Positions 1 through 12,453 of a stretch of DNA of 64,000 bases are shown piece after piece (positions within the stretch are counted from its first letter, which is position 1; each line of letters opens with the position of its first letter). A model generated the notes under the pieces. It worked only from the letters and a program-made list of their open reading frames with translations. It ran no database searches and was not told where the DNA came from. The position numbers were made by a program, and so were the translations under genes. Origin of the DNA: Solicoccozyma terricola (taxonomy: Eukaryota; Basidiomycota; Tremellomycetes; Filobasidiales; Piskurozymaceae); NCBI GenBank assembly GCA_001600875.1, contig BCLD01000006.1, forward strand, positions 394,300 to 458,299, in the 5' to 3' direction.

Positions 1-149
1 CCCCCCCCCCAAAATGGAAAGTGTGAGCCGACAGCAAGGTTACGAGGTTATCTAAAGTAAAATCAGCATCTCCCCCATCTCCACTCACTCACTCAACACA
101 CACATCACACACATCACTCACTCAAAAAACACACACTCACACACACACC
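1..149 (+). promoter_or_regulatory. transaldolase 5' leader (CA-rich)
   Basis: This stretch lies directly upstream of the transaldolase ATG. It starts with a run of ten C and becomes strongly CA/ACTC-rich from about 75 to 149. Such pyrimidine/CA leaders are common just before the ATG of highly expressed fungal genes. I see no TATA box that I would defend. The true promoter probably extends beyond the left edge. Confidence 0.4.
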
Positions 150-2246
150 ATGTCCACATCTCTCGACTTCCTCAAGGCTACCGGCACCACCGTAGTGTCA
201 GACTCTGGTGAGCAATGCCGTCATCGTTTAATTCCCACCGGCGGACGTCCGTTCCCCACCGTCCTTGCCGTCTTCGTCACCCATTTTGGTGGCGAGTCCG
301 TCAACGACGAGAAGCAAGTCCTCTTCTCTGTTCGTAGACACCGGCCAACGTCGGAGTGTGTTCACTCAGTGATGTTGTAGTCCCTCCCACTGTCCACACA
401 CATTCACATCTGAGCGAGCGAGCGACGTCGATTTGAATCCACGTCTCCCATTTTTTCCACCAGCCTAAACTTCCTTGGAAGTTCAGACTGGACTGGATCA
501 CTTGAACAGAGGTGTCGAGAGTGAAGTGTCCCCCCCAGTCTGATGGTACCGTCAGACGAGACCATCGATGCACGCAGCCGGTGTCGCCGTGATGTCGATA
601 CTCTCATAGTATACTGACAAGTTCTTTTCCAACCCTCTCTCTTCTTCGTCACCTCGTCCACTTGCACATCACGATGCATATATGAATTTTCAAATCAATC
701 ACCGCCACATGTACATCCTCGCTACAACCACCCGAACCCTCTCGAATCAAATAGGTGACTTCCAATGTGAGTCTCATGATATTTACTCTACTCCCGCTTC
801 CGGATCCCCCATCATGCCATCCTCCCCTCTTTATCTGCGCCCCTTGTCCCCCCACCATCATTTACCGTCCTCTTTCCTTCTATCACCTTCACCCATCATA
901 TCACCATACTGTGACACACATCCGCTGACCGCAACCTCCCGTCGCACGTCCCTTCTCAGCCATCGACGCCTACAAGCCACAAGATGCCACCACCAACCCC
1001 TCCCTCATTCTCGCTGCCTCCAAGCAGCCTGCCTATGCCAAGCTGATCGACGTTGCCGTCGAGTACGCCAAGCAGAAGGGAGGAGATATTGACAGCCAGG
1101 TCGAGCTAGCCACCGACCGTCTCGTAAGTGCCCACTCGGATTTTCCCGGTCGCAAAATCATCCACCCTGACCTCCCTCCCCTCCCCTCCCCTCCTTTTTC
1201 TTGTGTTTGGTCCTTGTTCGCAGCTCGTCGAGTTTGGTAAACAAATCCTTGCTATCATCCCCGGACGAGTCTCCACAGAGGTCGATGCCGCTCTGTCTTT
1301 CGACACTGCTGCTACTATCAAGAAGGCCCACGAGCTCATCGCTCTTTACGAGTCAGTCGGCATCAAAAAGGAGCGAGTCTTGATCAAGATCGCCTCCACA
1401 TGGGAGGGTATCCAGGCTGCCCGTCAGCTCGAGAAGGAGGGTATTCACTGCAACCTCACCCTCTTGTTCGGTTTCGGTCAAGCCGTCGCCTGTGCTGAAG
1501 CCGGTGTCACCTTGATTTCTCCCTTTGTCGGTCGAGTGAGTCGCGAGATTTCAGTGGTTCTCCCGAGAAACGTTGTACTAATAATGGACCACCTCCTCCA
1601 CCTTCGCAGATCCTCGACTGGTACAAGAAGAACACCGGCAAGGAATACTCCGGCGAGGATGACCCAGGAGTCAAGTCCGTGCAAAGGATCTTCAAGTGAG
1701 TGTCGTGTAACCCATGTCCGTGTTCCCGTGCCTTGTTGACATTTATCCTCGTTCTCCAGCTACTACAAGCAGCACGGATACAAGACCATCGTCATGGGTG
1801 CTTCCTTCCGAAACGTACGTTCCATCCCGTCGTCTACTAGATACTGTCAAGGTCATGGCTGATGGGGCTGTCATACTTCCAGATTGGCGAGATCAAGGCT
1901 CTCGCCGGTGTCGATTTCCTCACCATCAGCCCCAAGCTCCTCGAAGAGCTCAAGAACTCGACCGAGCCAGTCCCCAAGAGGCTCGAGGCCGAGTCTGCCA
2001 AGAACGCGCCGATCGACAAGGTGTCCTTTGTTGACGATGAGGCCAAGTTCACCGCGGAGCTTAAAGCTGATAAGATGGCGGACGACAAGGTGAGTGCGGG
2101 GGTGTTGGGTGTTTGGTCGCTGATGCGATGAACCATTATTGACGCGATTTGCCATTCACCGACCCCATCAGCTCCACGAGGGTATCGCTGGTTTCACCAA
2201 GGATGGTCAGTCTCTCAAGGATATGATCCGTGCGAAACTGCAGTAA
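150..2246 (+). CDS. TAL1: transaldolase
   Basis: Transaldolase of the non-oxidative pentose phosphate pathway. It moves a dihydroxyacetone unit from sedoheptulose-7-phosphate to glyceraldehyde-3-phosphate in the cytosol. Seven exons (150-207, 960-1123, 1224-1535, 1610-1695, 1760-1814, 1883-2089, 2172-2246) join in phase to about 318 residues, the usual size for the family. Recognisable blocks are the N-terminal DATTNPSL motif, the [13 protein letters not shown] block carrying the Schiff-base lysine, the [12 protein letters not shown] strand, and [12 protein letters not shown] near the C-terminus. The start at 150 is the only one that gives the family N-terminus. Intron 1 is about 750 nt, far longer than the other introns here. 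The family call is secure; exon ends are by eye but keep phase. Confidence 0.95.
208..959 (+). other. long first intron of transaldolase
   Basis: This is a 752-nt intron between a canonical gtgagc donor and a ctcag acceptor. It holds no convincing coding exon; the short ORFs crossing it match no family I know. It ends in a C/T-rich, purine-poor stretch. It may carry regulatory sequence or an internal promoter, but nothing specific can be read from it. Confidence 0.6.
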
Positions 2247-2610
2247 ACGGGGGTGTGGGGGTAGAAGGGCGGATTCGATCGATCGTTGTGGGGTAATGTT
2301 CACGGTAACGTCGCTCGTTGACCGGCAGAGTATGTAGATAAAACCCGTCAAATGAAAATGACATGCAATAGGCGAGGGGCCGTGCGTCTTGTATGGGAGA
2401 GGGAAAGGGAGAGCGACAGCGACACTGTCTGGTTCTGTTTCCCAACTACCCATGTCCCTCCAGCGTTCGCCCCATCTGCCGCGTCACGTGATCATGACAT
2501 CGAGTTGGGACCAGCTACAGCATACATCCATCCATACCTCCATCCACACCACCAACACAAATCCATCTTACCACATCCAATTCGGTTCGGGGGGACCATA
2601 CAGCAACGGC

Positions 2611-5198
2611 ATGGCACCCACCACCCTCCTCGACGCACAGACATCCGCGCTCTTCACCCTCCTCAACCTCAACGAGATTCCAGCAGGCACAACATCCACC
2701 TCAGCAAACTCCAATGGCCGCGCAGCGTCTCCCACTGGACCTGCGCTTGCCTTTGAACAGGTACAAGGCCCGCTGGTCTGGAAGGTGCTCGTACTGGATG
2801 AACAGAGCAAGGATATCCTGGCCACCTCCTTGAGGGTCCAAGACTTGCGAGAGCAAGGTGTGACGTTGCATATGTGCGTTGTGCTGGTGGGATGGTGGAC
2901 CGAGCTCGCACAGCTAACCGTCCAAACGTAGGCAACTTCACACTCAGCGACCACCGCTATCAGACGTGCCAGCGGTGTACTTTGTCTCACCGACCCTCTC
3001 AAGTATCCGACGTATAGCAGAGGTGGGTAACGCTGTTGACCACACCTACCCGCGGATCAATTGATTTACAGTCCCCTCTCTCGTCAGGACATAAGCAATG
3101 GCCTCTACTCCGCTTACCACCTTTCTTTCACATCATCCATCCCTCGATCTCTCATGGAAGAACTGGCATCTCTACTTCTGGCCGCTGATCCATCTGGCTC
3201 AGCTGGCGACCTCGTGGCCTCGGTTTACGACCAATTCCTCGACTTTCTTGTGCCATCTCCCTCACTTTTCTCACTTTTACCAAAGCGCATCCCTGCTCCA
3301 GCACCTGCTGAGGTCGTCAAAACAAAGAAACCCCAGCCGGAGAAGGAGATTGAAGCACCGCCATCTTATGCTATTCTGAACGACCCACGGGCCACAGAGC
3401 ATGATGTGGAGGAGGAAGCCGAACGCATATCGCGCGGTCTCTTCAGCGTGATCGTGACCATGGGAAATGTCCCTATAATCAGATGTCCTAGAGGGAATGC
3501 TGCAGAGATGGTGGCGAGGAAGCTGGATGCCAAGTTGAGGGACTGGATTACGAGCGGTGTCGGTGGGAGAGGTCATGGAGATGGCCTCGGAGGATTGCAG
3601 CGACCTCGTGAGTCAGGTGCCAGGAGAGTCGAATATGTTACATATCCTAACTCGGCCATGAAAAGTCCTCGTCATACTGGATCGGAATGTGGATCTAATT
3701 CCCATGATTTCACATTCATGGACATACCAGGCTCTGGTACACGACGTCTTGGATATGAAGCTCAATCGCGTAACTGTGGAGGTACGTTCGTCGCCGACTT
3801 CTATCAGAATTCAGGAATAACACCAAGACCATCCGCAGTCACCTGAAAACGGCAAGCTGCAGAAAAAGTCTTACGACTTTGACAGCAAGGATTTCTTCTG
3901 GGCGAAGAACGCTGGCAATCCGTTTCCACAAGTGGCGGAGGATATCGATTCCGAGCTCAATAGGTACAAGTCGGATGCAGCGGAGATCACGAGATCGACC
4001 GGTGTCAGTGATGTGACCGACGTCTCGCAAATGTGGGTTCCCCTTGTATGTATGCCTGTCCTCCCGCCACGCTAAGAGTCCTCTGTCGTCAAACAGCGAC
4101 TTTTCATCCAATGCTGCGCACCTCAAGATGGCCATCACCGCTCTCCCGGAACTCACACAACGCAAGCATACTCTTGATACTCATATGAACATTGCTACTG
4201 CATTGTTGCAGGCGATCAAAGAGCGAGGTTTAGATAACCTGTTCCAGGTGGAAGAAGGCATTGGAAAGCAGGTGAGGCAGAGCAGGGTCCGCACCATGGC
4301 AGATATTGACCAACTTTGACGTCAAATCTCCAGCCAAAGGCTACTATCATCAACACACTCAAAGGCCACACAGATGACCCCGACTCGAATGCCCACCCCA
4401 CAGCTGACGATCAACTCCGCCTCGTCATTATATACTACCTGTCGGCCGCGGACCAGGTCTTGTCCAAAGATGACCTTGCAGAGCTGACCGAAATGTTGAA
4501 GACGGCGGGAGCCAATGTCGCGGCATTGGAATATGTGAAGCGGTGAGTGGAAACAGGTGGTTGTAATAGGGTCATGCGCTGATGGCAGTGAGCCTGACTC
4601 TGCAGCGTTCGGGAGATCACTCGTATGACCATGTTGGCATCCGCACCGGCTGCAGCGCCACAAGCACATGGAGAGTGGACTCGAGGCTTCGGAGTGCTGG
4701 GCAACCGAGTGAGCTGCTGTGTCAGGCAGCCTGCCCAGGATCCCTTCGCTTACTGGATTTTACTTTCTGCAGATAACCGAGCGGCTTCGAGAAGGAGGTA
4801 TCACCGGAGTCGGCCTAGACAACCTGATTTCCGGCGTGAAGAATTTCCTGCCAGCTCGCAAGGAGCTCACAGTCACACGGCTCGTTGAAGCACTCATGGA
4901 GCCATCGTCGGCATCCACCCAGGCATTGCAGGATACCGACGATTACCTGTTGTTCGACCCTCGAGCAACCCGATCGCGGACGCCGCAGGGGAAGGGACGC
5001 ATGCAATTCCAAGAAGGAGTCGTATTTGTTGTGGGAGGTGGTGGATATGTCGAGTACACCAATCTTATGGAATGGGCGTCAAACAAGAGCGGTCGGGAGG
5101 GGATGGGTGCTGGAAAGAAGGTGACATACGGTAGTACGGAGATCATGACACCAAGCTCCTTCATTAGAGTGCTGGGGGAGCTGGGCTCGGTTGTATGA
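2611..5198 (+). CDS. SLY1: Sec1/Munc18-family protein Sly1 (ER-Golgi SNARE regulator)
   Basis: SM-family protein that binds the syntaxin Sed5 and promotes SNARE assembly for ER-Golgi traffic. Nine exons splice in phase to about 698 residues, close to the 650-700 usual for Sly1. Family blocks seen are LLNLNEIP and [15 protein letters not shown] near the N-terminus, [15 protein letters not shown] across the exon 1-2/3 region, then [20 protein letters not shown], and the C-terminal [17 protein letters not shown] typical of Sly1/SCFD1. The ATG at 2611 places the conserved LNLNE about 18 residues in, as in homologues; ATGs further upstream in the same frame add only unconserved sequence. It is convergent with VID27, with about 140 bp between the stops. 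Confidence 0.92.
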
Positions 5199-5342
5199 CA
5201 GATAGTTGACGGTGTATGCTGACCATGGGTAACGGAAAGAAAAAGTTGTCATCGATTGTCATCGATTGCGCATTAGTGGTACATATTATCGATTGGATCA
5301 GTTGGCCCCATCCAAATAAGAGACATCATCCTCAACACACAT

Positions 5343-8300
5343 CTAATACGGGGAGTTGACGAAGTCGGACCTTGAACGCAGCTGCTTCATCGGCGTGGAG
5401 AGGGATGCCCGCGTCGGCTGTATGATCAAGGATTTAGCAGTAGGTCGAGGTCCCATCGAATCATGACTCACCTTCTGCAGCTGCTTCTTGTTCACCATGA
5501 ACACATCGTGCTCCAGTGCGACGATGACATTGCGGTCCGTACCGAATTTGAAGTTGTCAGCGACGACGTTCGATTGGTACTTGCGGATTTGGTAGTCATC
5601 GGTGCGACCCTGCTTAACTCTCTTAAAGTTCCCTGTGTTCCAACAACATATGAGGCGACTATCCCTTGGTCAACTCCCGAATCGGCTCACAGGTGATGAC
5701 AAATGGTCCAGTTGATGTGACAATGGTCTTCTCCTCTTCGTTGACACCGGTGTTGAATCTGCATGGCATGCTTTTCATCAGTTCGAAGCCACCCAATCAA
5801 TCAACTTCCCACCAACCTTGCCGGGGTGAATGAAACCTCGGTCTGCATGTAAGCGAGATGTTCTGGTTTGAGCTGCAATCGACGGGGGATCGGCTTGCTG
5901 TCCGCGGGGAAGCTACGATCGAAACCGAGCGACCCTTTGTATCTGCCGTCTCCGATAAGCGTGTCGATAAGCAGTAGGTACGTCTTGCAGGTGGCGATGA
6001 GGTATCGACCATCTGCGGTAACGTCCACCCCGATGATGGGGTCGCCGAGTGCAGGAAGAGCAGTCTGAAGACCACTTGAGAGTCAATGCTGGGGCAGTTC
6101 TACGGATGACATCTCGCTCACCTTTGCATTCTTCCCGATCTGGTCAAACAGTCGGATGTCACCTTTGTTGCTGGCGAGAACTACCTTGCCAGATTCGGTG
6201 GTTGCGGTAGCCGAAAAGTCATTCTTGGTCGCGTATTGCTTGAACTGTGAGTCGACGAGCTTGTTGCCTTGCAACCGGGGATCGATGCGGAAGAGGCCGT
6301 TGTGGGCTAGTGGTGGAAGGTCGTAATCAGTCTGACCGTACAGGGTTGACAATCCTTGCCTACTCACAGTGACCAATCAGGGTTTGAGTCGGGTTCATCT
6401 GAGCGTACTTGGACCTGTCGCAAGTACCGCAAGTTAGCCATCAAGTTCAAGACAACAGAACTAGAGCGCGACACAAACTCTGGAGCGATATTCTCGACTG
6501 CAAAGTCATCGGACACCTTCCATTCGTCCACAATCTTGCCGTACTCAAGGTCCATCCGGAACAGCGAGTTCTTGTGGTTGGGGTCCATTAATACCATATC
6601 CGAATCTTGGTTGTGAAGCATCATCTGCTCAATAGTCGTATCAGCGATCTGGCCATGGCCTTCAAATCAACACGCTCACCTTCTTTGGCGTGAAAGATTT
6701 GCCCTTCATATCGGCGACGCGGTTGATGGCGGTGGAGAACTTGACTTGATCATCTGCAGTATGCTTGAAAACACCGATCATGTCCCCTCGGACAACGAAT
6801 GAACGGTCATGCTTGTAGCCGATGGTAAGCTGTTCGTTCTTTCCTCCTGATCCGTTGGTGTCGAATTTATCCTCGTCTTCACCCGATTCATCCTCGTCAA
6901 ATCCATCGTCGCCGCCCTGTCGGGGCGCGCCTGGCGATTCCGATTCGTCCTCGGACTCGTCTTCCTCCTCTTCCGCGCGACCCGAGACATCCTCCATCTC
7001 GACGTCCTCGTAGGCTTGCTCGATGTACTTTTGCTCATCCGCTTTGGCCTTGGCCCATGGGATCTGATTACGGCCTTCCCACATGTATCTTGTAAAGGCT
7101 TCCTTCCATTTGGAGAAGGCGTCTTGGTCGAAGCGTACGCACCAAGTGCTTCCCTCCCCATCCGTAGGCTTGTACGTGAACATGAATGCGTGGCTAGTGG
7201 GTTCGAGCTGCGGCATCAACTCTGCGTCCAGAGGTACAGAGATAAAGGGGATGTTATTTTGTCGAACGATGAGCCAGTAGTCAAATGGACCACCTTCAGC
7301 GATGTCGACGATGACGCCTTCCTCTTGGAGGACAAACGTCTCGACCTCCACGTCGAAAAGGTAGAGGTCTCCCTTGTCAGTGTGGAGGATTGGAACGTCC
7401 TTGAATGGGTCTTCGTCGAGGGTCGGCTCCGGGTCGACATCTGGTGACGCGCTGGTGGACGCTGTGGGTTCGGGAGTGGGCGTAGCAGCGGACCTTCGAG
7501 CCAACCTGCGGCTAGCTGCCGGAGTCTTTGGTGGAGGTCTGTCTCGTAGGTGTTCAGTCAGCGAGTGAGCTTTGATAGGATGTCAGTGCCGGAAAGAAAA
7601 TGCCTACCGCCACTTGAGAGCTTCGAGATCGGCCTCCGACGCCGTGTCATGGCTCTTCTGGTATTTCTGTACATTCGAAGCAGATCTGTGAATACATGTG
7701 CCTGATCGCCCATTAACGCTCGACTCACCCTCTCATACATGCACTGCAGCACAGTTAGCTCGAATACCCCGCTTGTAGCCTTGGGGACCACCGAACTTGA
7801 GCAGACAAACTCCCACATGTCTCCAGGATCACCGGAGAGGTCGCGCCATGCGAATGTGACATCGCCATCGAGCTCACCAGATCTGAAGGAGAGAGCTTGG
7901 TCGATGAGAAAGAGACGTTCGTCTTCGGCTGTGGGAGCGCGATGGTGGAGACGTCAGACGAGGTGGTAGAAGACAGCTTGACTTTGAACTCACTCTCAGC
8001 ATCCTCCTCCAGCAACTGCTCTTCGCCTTGTTCGTAAGCACGGGTGATGACCAACTGATATTGAAACTCTATTGATGTTCGACGAATGGTAGCAACGGCA
8101 TCTTTGAAGCTGTTGACAAATGGAGTGAGGAGATCAGCTGTGTTGAAAAGCTTGGACTGCATGCCACTGTGTCAACTCACATGCACTCCCTACTTCCCTT
8201 GATGCTATCCGGCCGGACAAGATAAAGTTGACCTGCTGGAATTTGCATCAGCTCCGGGTTGGACGGATTGCCTGGGTGGGCGAGCGGGTGGTTGGATGGG

Positions 8301-8522
8301 GTTAGAGGAGGGCGTGAAGAGGGATTGGTATTGACGACGAGGAAGGAAGGGTATCAGATAAGCACAACGTTCAACTCCAGGCCAAAATCGCGGTTGTATC
8401 CGACTCACCCCACATCTGGCCAAAGACTAGGAGGAAGAGTAGCAAAGGCAGTCAGTATATTCAGCTGATCGTTTATGCGCCTAACGGTACACAAAACACA
8501 TACGTGATTTGAGAACAAACAT
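5343..8522 (-). CDS. VID27: Vid27-like protein (vacuolar import and degradation)
   Basis: Homologue of fungal Vid27, a cytoplasmic protein linked to vacuolar import and degradation of gluconeogenic enzymes. Fourteen exons join in phase to about 763 residues. The first two exons are very short (19 and 18 nt) and encode MFVLKSLFGQMWG, followed by QLYLVRPDSIKGSREC; both are typical of the family N-terminus. A PH-like segment follows, then a strongly acidic linker (about 6880-7010, many E/D/S), and a C-terminal WD-like beta-propeller with SHNGLFRIDPRL and YLIATCKTYLLLIDT. The C-terminus ends SDFVNSPY in the phase set by the preceding exon. One intron inside the propeller part uses a gtttgt donor near 6478. 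Biochemical function is poorly known even in the family. Confidence 0.9.
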
Positions 8523-8969
8523 GGTGGGAAGTGGGTTCGCGGGTATTCGCGAGTTGCAAGGTGTTCCTCGACGTGTCAGCAGTCGACCAGAGTGGAAGAC
8601 AGTATGACTTGGGGTGCGATCGAACGATGGATGAGCTGTAACGGAGGATGAGGATGCGGGATGATGGATGATGTTGCTGACCCGAGTTGAAATGTGCCAT
8701 GGCGGCATAGGTGACGATTGTTTGTTTGGTGAGAATCCGCGGATTGGGTTGGAGGGGAAAGTCGCCACTGAGTTCGCCACCGAGTTTCGCCACCAAGTCA
8801 CGTGCACCTTAATGCCACGTGGCAAAAGGTGTGACACGTCATCACGCCGGGCTGGGTTGATAACGTTTATCGGTCACCACCCTCAATCCTCCCGAACCAT
8901 GTCCTCCATCCGTCCTGGCATGCATTCACTGGCTGTGGAACCTCGGCAGCATCCTCGTCCTCTTCCCAC
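8523..8969. promoter_or_regulatory. divergent promoter between VID27 and the PPIL3-like gene
   Basis: About 450 bp separate the two divergent start codons. Around 8760-8810 there are three short near-repeats of the form gccacYgagt/gccaccaagt, and a perfect CACGTG E-box-like core occurs near 8800 (agtcacgtgcac), with cacgtggc shortly after. CACGTG is the core bound by basic helix-loop-helix factors in fungi. No TATA box is obvious. Confidence 0.4.
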
Positions 8970-10125
8970 ATGGTGAGTAAAGCATAGGGGACCCATCGTC
9001 ACTTCTCCGTTGCGCATCGAAGAGGCTACACTGCTCACTCTACCGGCGTCTCCCCCTTTGTGTTCCCCCAGTCTGTGACTCTGCATACCACGCATGGAGA
9101 CCTCAAGGTGCGCACCCAGCAACTTTCCATCAATCTCCTTCTATCCATCCTGTTCAGCGGGTCACACACCCCTTGCGAGACACACACTTATGTTACTTCA
9201 CTCCCATTAGATCGAGGTCTTCTGCGAGACAGTGCCAAAGACTGCCGAGGTTGGTCTTTGTCAAAAGTCACATCTGCATCGAAACACGCTTGCTGAATTG
9301 TCTTGCGTCTTGTCAGAACTTCCTCGGATTATGCGCAAGCGGAGCTTACGATGACTGTCTGTTCCACCGGTGAGTTCTGCCTCTCCTGTCGTCGTACATG
9401 CGCACAATGAGCTCATGCAAGCCTCTGAAACCTTTCAACAGAAATATCAAAACGTTCATGATTCAGACTGGAGATCCAACAGGTGGGGTTCATGGTCATC
9501 CACCGAAACCAACATCTAGCTAAAATATACCACCGACGTCCAACCATTAAATAGGCACTGGAAAGGGTGGAATGTCAATATGGGGGAGACCATTCGCCGA
9601 TGAGATACGACAGACACTAAAGGTGAGCTGTCCTTTTTTTTTTTATATCTATTTACAGAAATACTGAATCACCCCGCTCGCTTCCCAGTTCAACGCAAGA
9701 GGAATCGTGGCGATGGCCAATGCAGGTCCGGATACGAACAAGTCGCAAGTGAATATACCACGTTGTGTCCATCGGTCCACGGGACCTCCCACTGACGACC
9801 ATCGACCTCCAGTTCTTCATCACATACGGTCGACAACCCTCACTCGACGGAAAATACACAATCTTTGGAAAGTTAGTGCATGTCGCTCCTCCCTCGACGC
9901 CGCTTAAAATGCTCACGCTTTCGGCTACAGAGTGATCGATGGAGCAGATTCCACACTGGAAAGTATGGAGAAGGTCCCGGTCAACGAGAAGAACAGACCA
10001 CTGAGGGAAATCAAGCTGTTATCGGTGAGCGGGTTGGACGACGCTACCAGCATCGAATACTGATTCTCAATTGTCTACGGCAGGTAACGATACATGCGAA
10101 CCCCATTGCCGACGCGCAAAGGTAG
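8970..10125 (+). CDS. cyclophilin-type peptidyl-prolyl isomerase, PPIL3-like
   Basis: Small single-domain cyclophilin that isomerises Xaa-Pro bonds; PPIL3-type members associate with the spliceosome. Ten exons give 164 residues, matching the family size. The coding part of exon 1 is the ATG alone (8970-8972) before a gtgagt donor; exon 2 starts SVTLHTTHGDLK, exactly the PPIL3 N-terminus. Further motifs are FCETVPKTAENFL, FHRNIKTFMIQTGDPTGTG (catalytic Arg and the FMIQTGD strand), FFITYGRQPSLDGKYTIFGKV and a C-terminal VTIHANPIADAQ. The upstream ATG near 8899 is out of this scheme. Every junction keeps phase. Confidence 0.92.
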
Positions 10126-10603
10126 ACCAAAAACAAAAACAAAAAAACAAAAAAAGGCGTTCAAGCTCAGGGAGACGCTGTGTAAGATTGATGTGCAGCG
10201 TGCCATAGATGACTGGGCCATTCTCATTGTATAGGTCAGCATGCTCAATGATATCCTGCATGCTTTGAGCCAGGGTGGTGGTGATGATCGACCGTCACGT
10301 GACTTTGGCTGGAGGACCCAACTTGAACCGAGATGGTGAGGAGACCACCCGCACTCGGATCGTGAGCTCGATCAGTCGGGTGACGTCGAGGACATTTCGA
10401 GGACAAATCACATTGCGCCAGTCGGAGCACATCGTCCTTCCACCCATTCGACCTGCCAAACTACCAGTTCCCCTCGTCAACTATCTCCAGGCGTCTCGCA
10501 GGGTACCATTCACTTCCACTTCCTTAGTCCCGGGGTCTCTCGATCTGTGTCCGTCCATGACCACACAACTATCGTCAACCACTCAGCCTTTCCCAACTGA
10601 CTC
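10126..10603 (+). other. intergenic / 5' leader of sensor-domain gene
   Basis: No gene is seen here. An A-rich stretch of repeated aaaaac units lies at about 10128-10156, just past the cyclophilin stop, and probably marks its 3' UTR. The rest is ordinary sequence that becomes pyrimidine-rich toward 10600 and is likely the promoter and 5' UTR of the next gene. Confidence 0.5.
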
Positions 10604-12276
10604 ATGAGTCGACCTCAGCTACCCCACAGCATCACCGCTCCTACTTCTACCATCTCTACTACCAGCACATCCGGCAAGGACACCGGCGACACCTCATCGT
10701 CTCCCTCGTCACCCCTCCACTGCAAGGGCAAACACAGCGTCTACGTACTCTCGGCGGACGGGTCATCTTTGTTTCTCTTGGATTCTAGCAAACCTCTGCC
10801 TCACGAACAGCCACCTCCCTATCAGGTCATCCCACGAGGCCAACTCGCATCTACTGCAGAACAACCAGAGTTGGCACCATCAAACTCTTTAGGGCTGACG
10901 ACTGGATTAGCTGCGAACATGACCCCATCTTCGTCCTCTGCGAATGTACAAAATCTCGGTCCAAGGCCATCTAGCGAGACCGGAATTCGACGGCCCCGGG
11001 CTTCCACAACTACCGCTGCCATCCGACGTAAGCGGGCATCTAGCGATGTGTCAGATCCTGCACGAAGAGGTGGAACCGGTTCTCCGACGTTCTCAAACGG
11101 CTCCCGACCTCGACCCTCTCATAACCTAGAACGAATGTCTTCTGATTACGGACCCCGGCGACACACTCGATCGGACGCCAGCGAAGGATTGCGAGGTCTA
11201 GCGGATGAGCGGACGCCGCTGTTGGCGGTTCCGAACACCGCAACACCCAGTCGGTCGCCAGGCGGTCGTTCACTGCGATCCGTGTCCATCTCCTCGGTCA
11301 ATCCACTCGGATCAACGAGTCTACCCAACTCTCCTCATCGACCAACATCGTGGCGAAACATGCTCAGAGCCAACTCGGTCGTAGATCACCCCGTGAGAGT
11401 ACAGACTGTGAGCACGGCGCAGGGCGAGGCCGTGGTGGTCACCCGAGCGAGGAAGAAGAGACATTGGGCAGTTAGGTATGCGAGACCATTGTGGTCGGCA
11501 GCGCATTGGAAAGCTTTATTCCACCTGGTGTTCTTGAACTTCCCCATGGTGATTAATGACGGCAAAAACGTACGAAGAGCACTGGCTGACTAGGGACTCG
11601 CTGTCACAGGAAGTGCTCGTCTGGCCGTTTTTGGTGGCCGGAACGCTGGCCGGAACAGCTCTTCTGGTGGTCTTACCCATCGGAGCATTAGTCTGGCTGT
11701 TGACTCTGCTGCTGTCGAGATCTGTTTGTCGGCTGGAGGTGAGACCTGATGGGGCTGCGTTCGTGGCACCTGCTCATTCTTTTATCCGACCATCCAGATC
11801 GCCATGCAATCGTACTTTCATTCTCCGCTATCCTCGCGGATTCCTCGTCCCGCTTACCATCCCATCTTTCAACGCATCAAGACCGTCGCCAGCCCTCACG
11901 GCTCGATCAGAGCGGTGATTGACGTGTATGAGAATGGAAGCGGCAATCCGAGCGCTCCGGTTGGTGAGCACGCCGAGGTGGTGTGGGAGAAGAACTTGTT
12001 CAAGAATACGTGGGCCATGTTTTGCGGTGAGCAGCAGGCCCAACATCGACCTTGTAAACAAACGTCTGACGAAGCTCGTACACAGACCACCTCTCATACC
12101 AAGGTCTTACATATCTGATTCTCACAAAAGCGGTTGTGACTTTACTTTCTACCGTCATCATCGTTATCATTGTCCCAGTCTCTGCTGCTCTCATTCTCCC
12201 CTTGCCGGGTGTTCTAGAGCTTGTCAGAAGATTTGGTCGGTGGCAGGCGGGGTTGGCTATTGAGGCACTGCAATGA
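10604..12276 (+). CDS. four-TM membrane protein with putative sensor-like domain
   Basis: Four exons (10604-11548, 11610-11738, 11798-12026, 12086-12276) join in phase to about 497 residues. The first roughly 280 residues are Ser/Thr/Pro-rich and low in complexity, so likely a disordered cytosolic tail with many possible phosphorylation sites. The C-terminal part has a basic patch (ARKKRHW), a hydrophobic hairpin (about VLVWPFLVAGTL and LVVLPIGALVWLLTLLL), a soluble segment, and a second hairpin (TKAVVTLLSTVIIVIIVPVS, then ALILPLPGVLEL). This layout resembles the 'putative sensor' membrane domain found in fungi and actinobacteria, but I cannot confirm that without a profile search. It is a membrane protein; ligand and role are unknown. 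Confidence 0.7.
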
Positions 12277-12453
12277 GCAAGGTGTAGCAAAGGGAGAGAA
12301 GATTGGCTAAGAAGACGCTTCAGCTGTTATTTGGGATATAACAAATCTTCGTTGTATCGTATTTTTTTGTTGGAAAGAAAGCCTCCTCCACCTGAATACA
12401 ACAGATCAGACGTCATAAATCGATCTTGAAACTCAACATAGAACAGGCGGGAA

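Noticed and set aside
2389..2610. Upstream extension of SLY1 from ATGs at 2389-2494
   Set aside because: The sequence before 2611 is unlike any Sly1 N-terminus, and 2611 places LLNLNE at the expected position.
10126..10160. A-rich run as a retrotransposon poly-A tail
   Set aside because: No target-site duplication or reverse-transcriptase fragment is visible; it fits a 3' UTR/intergenic A-rich stretch.
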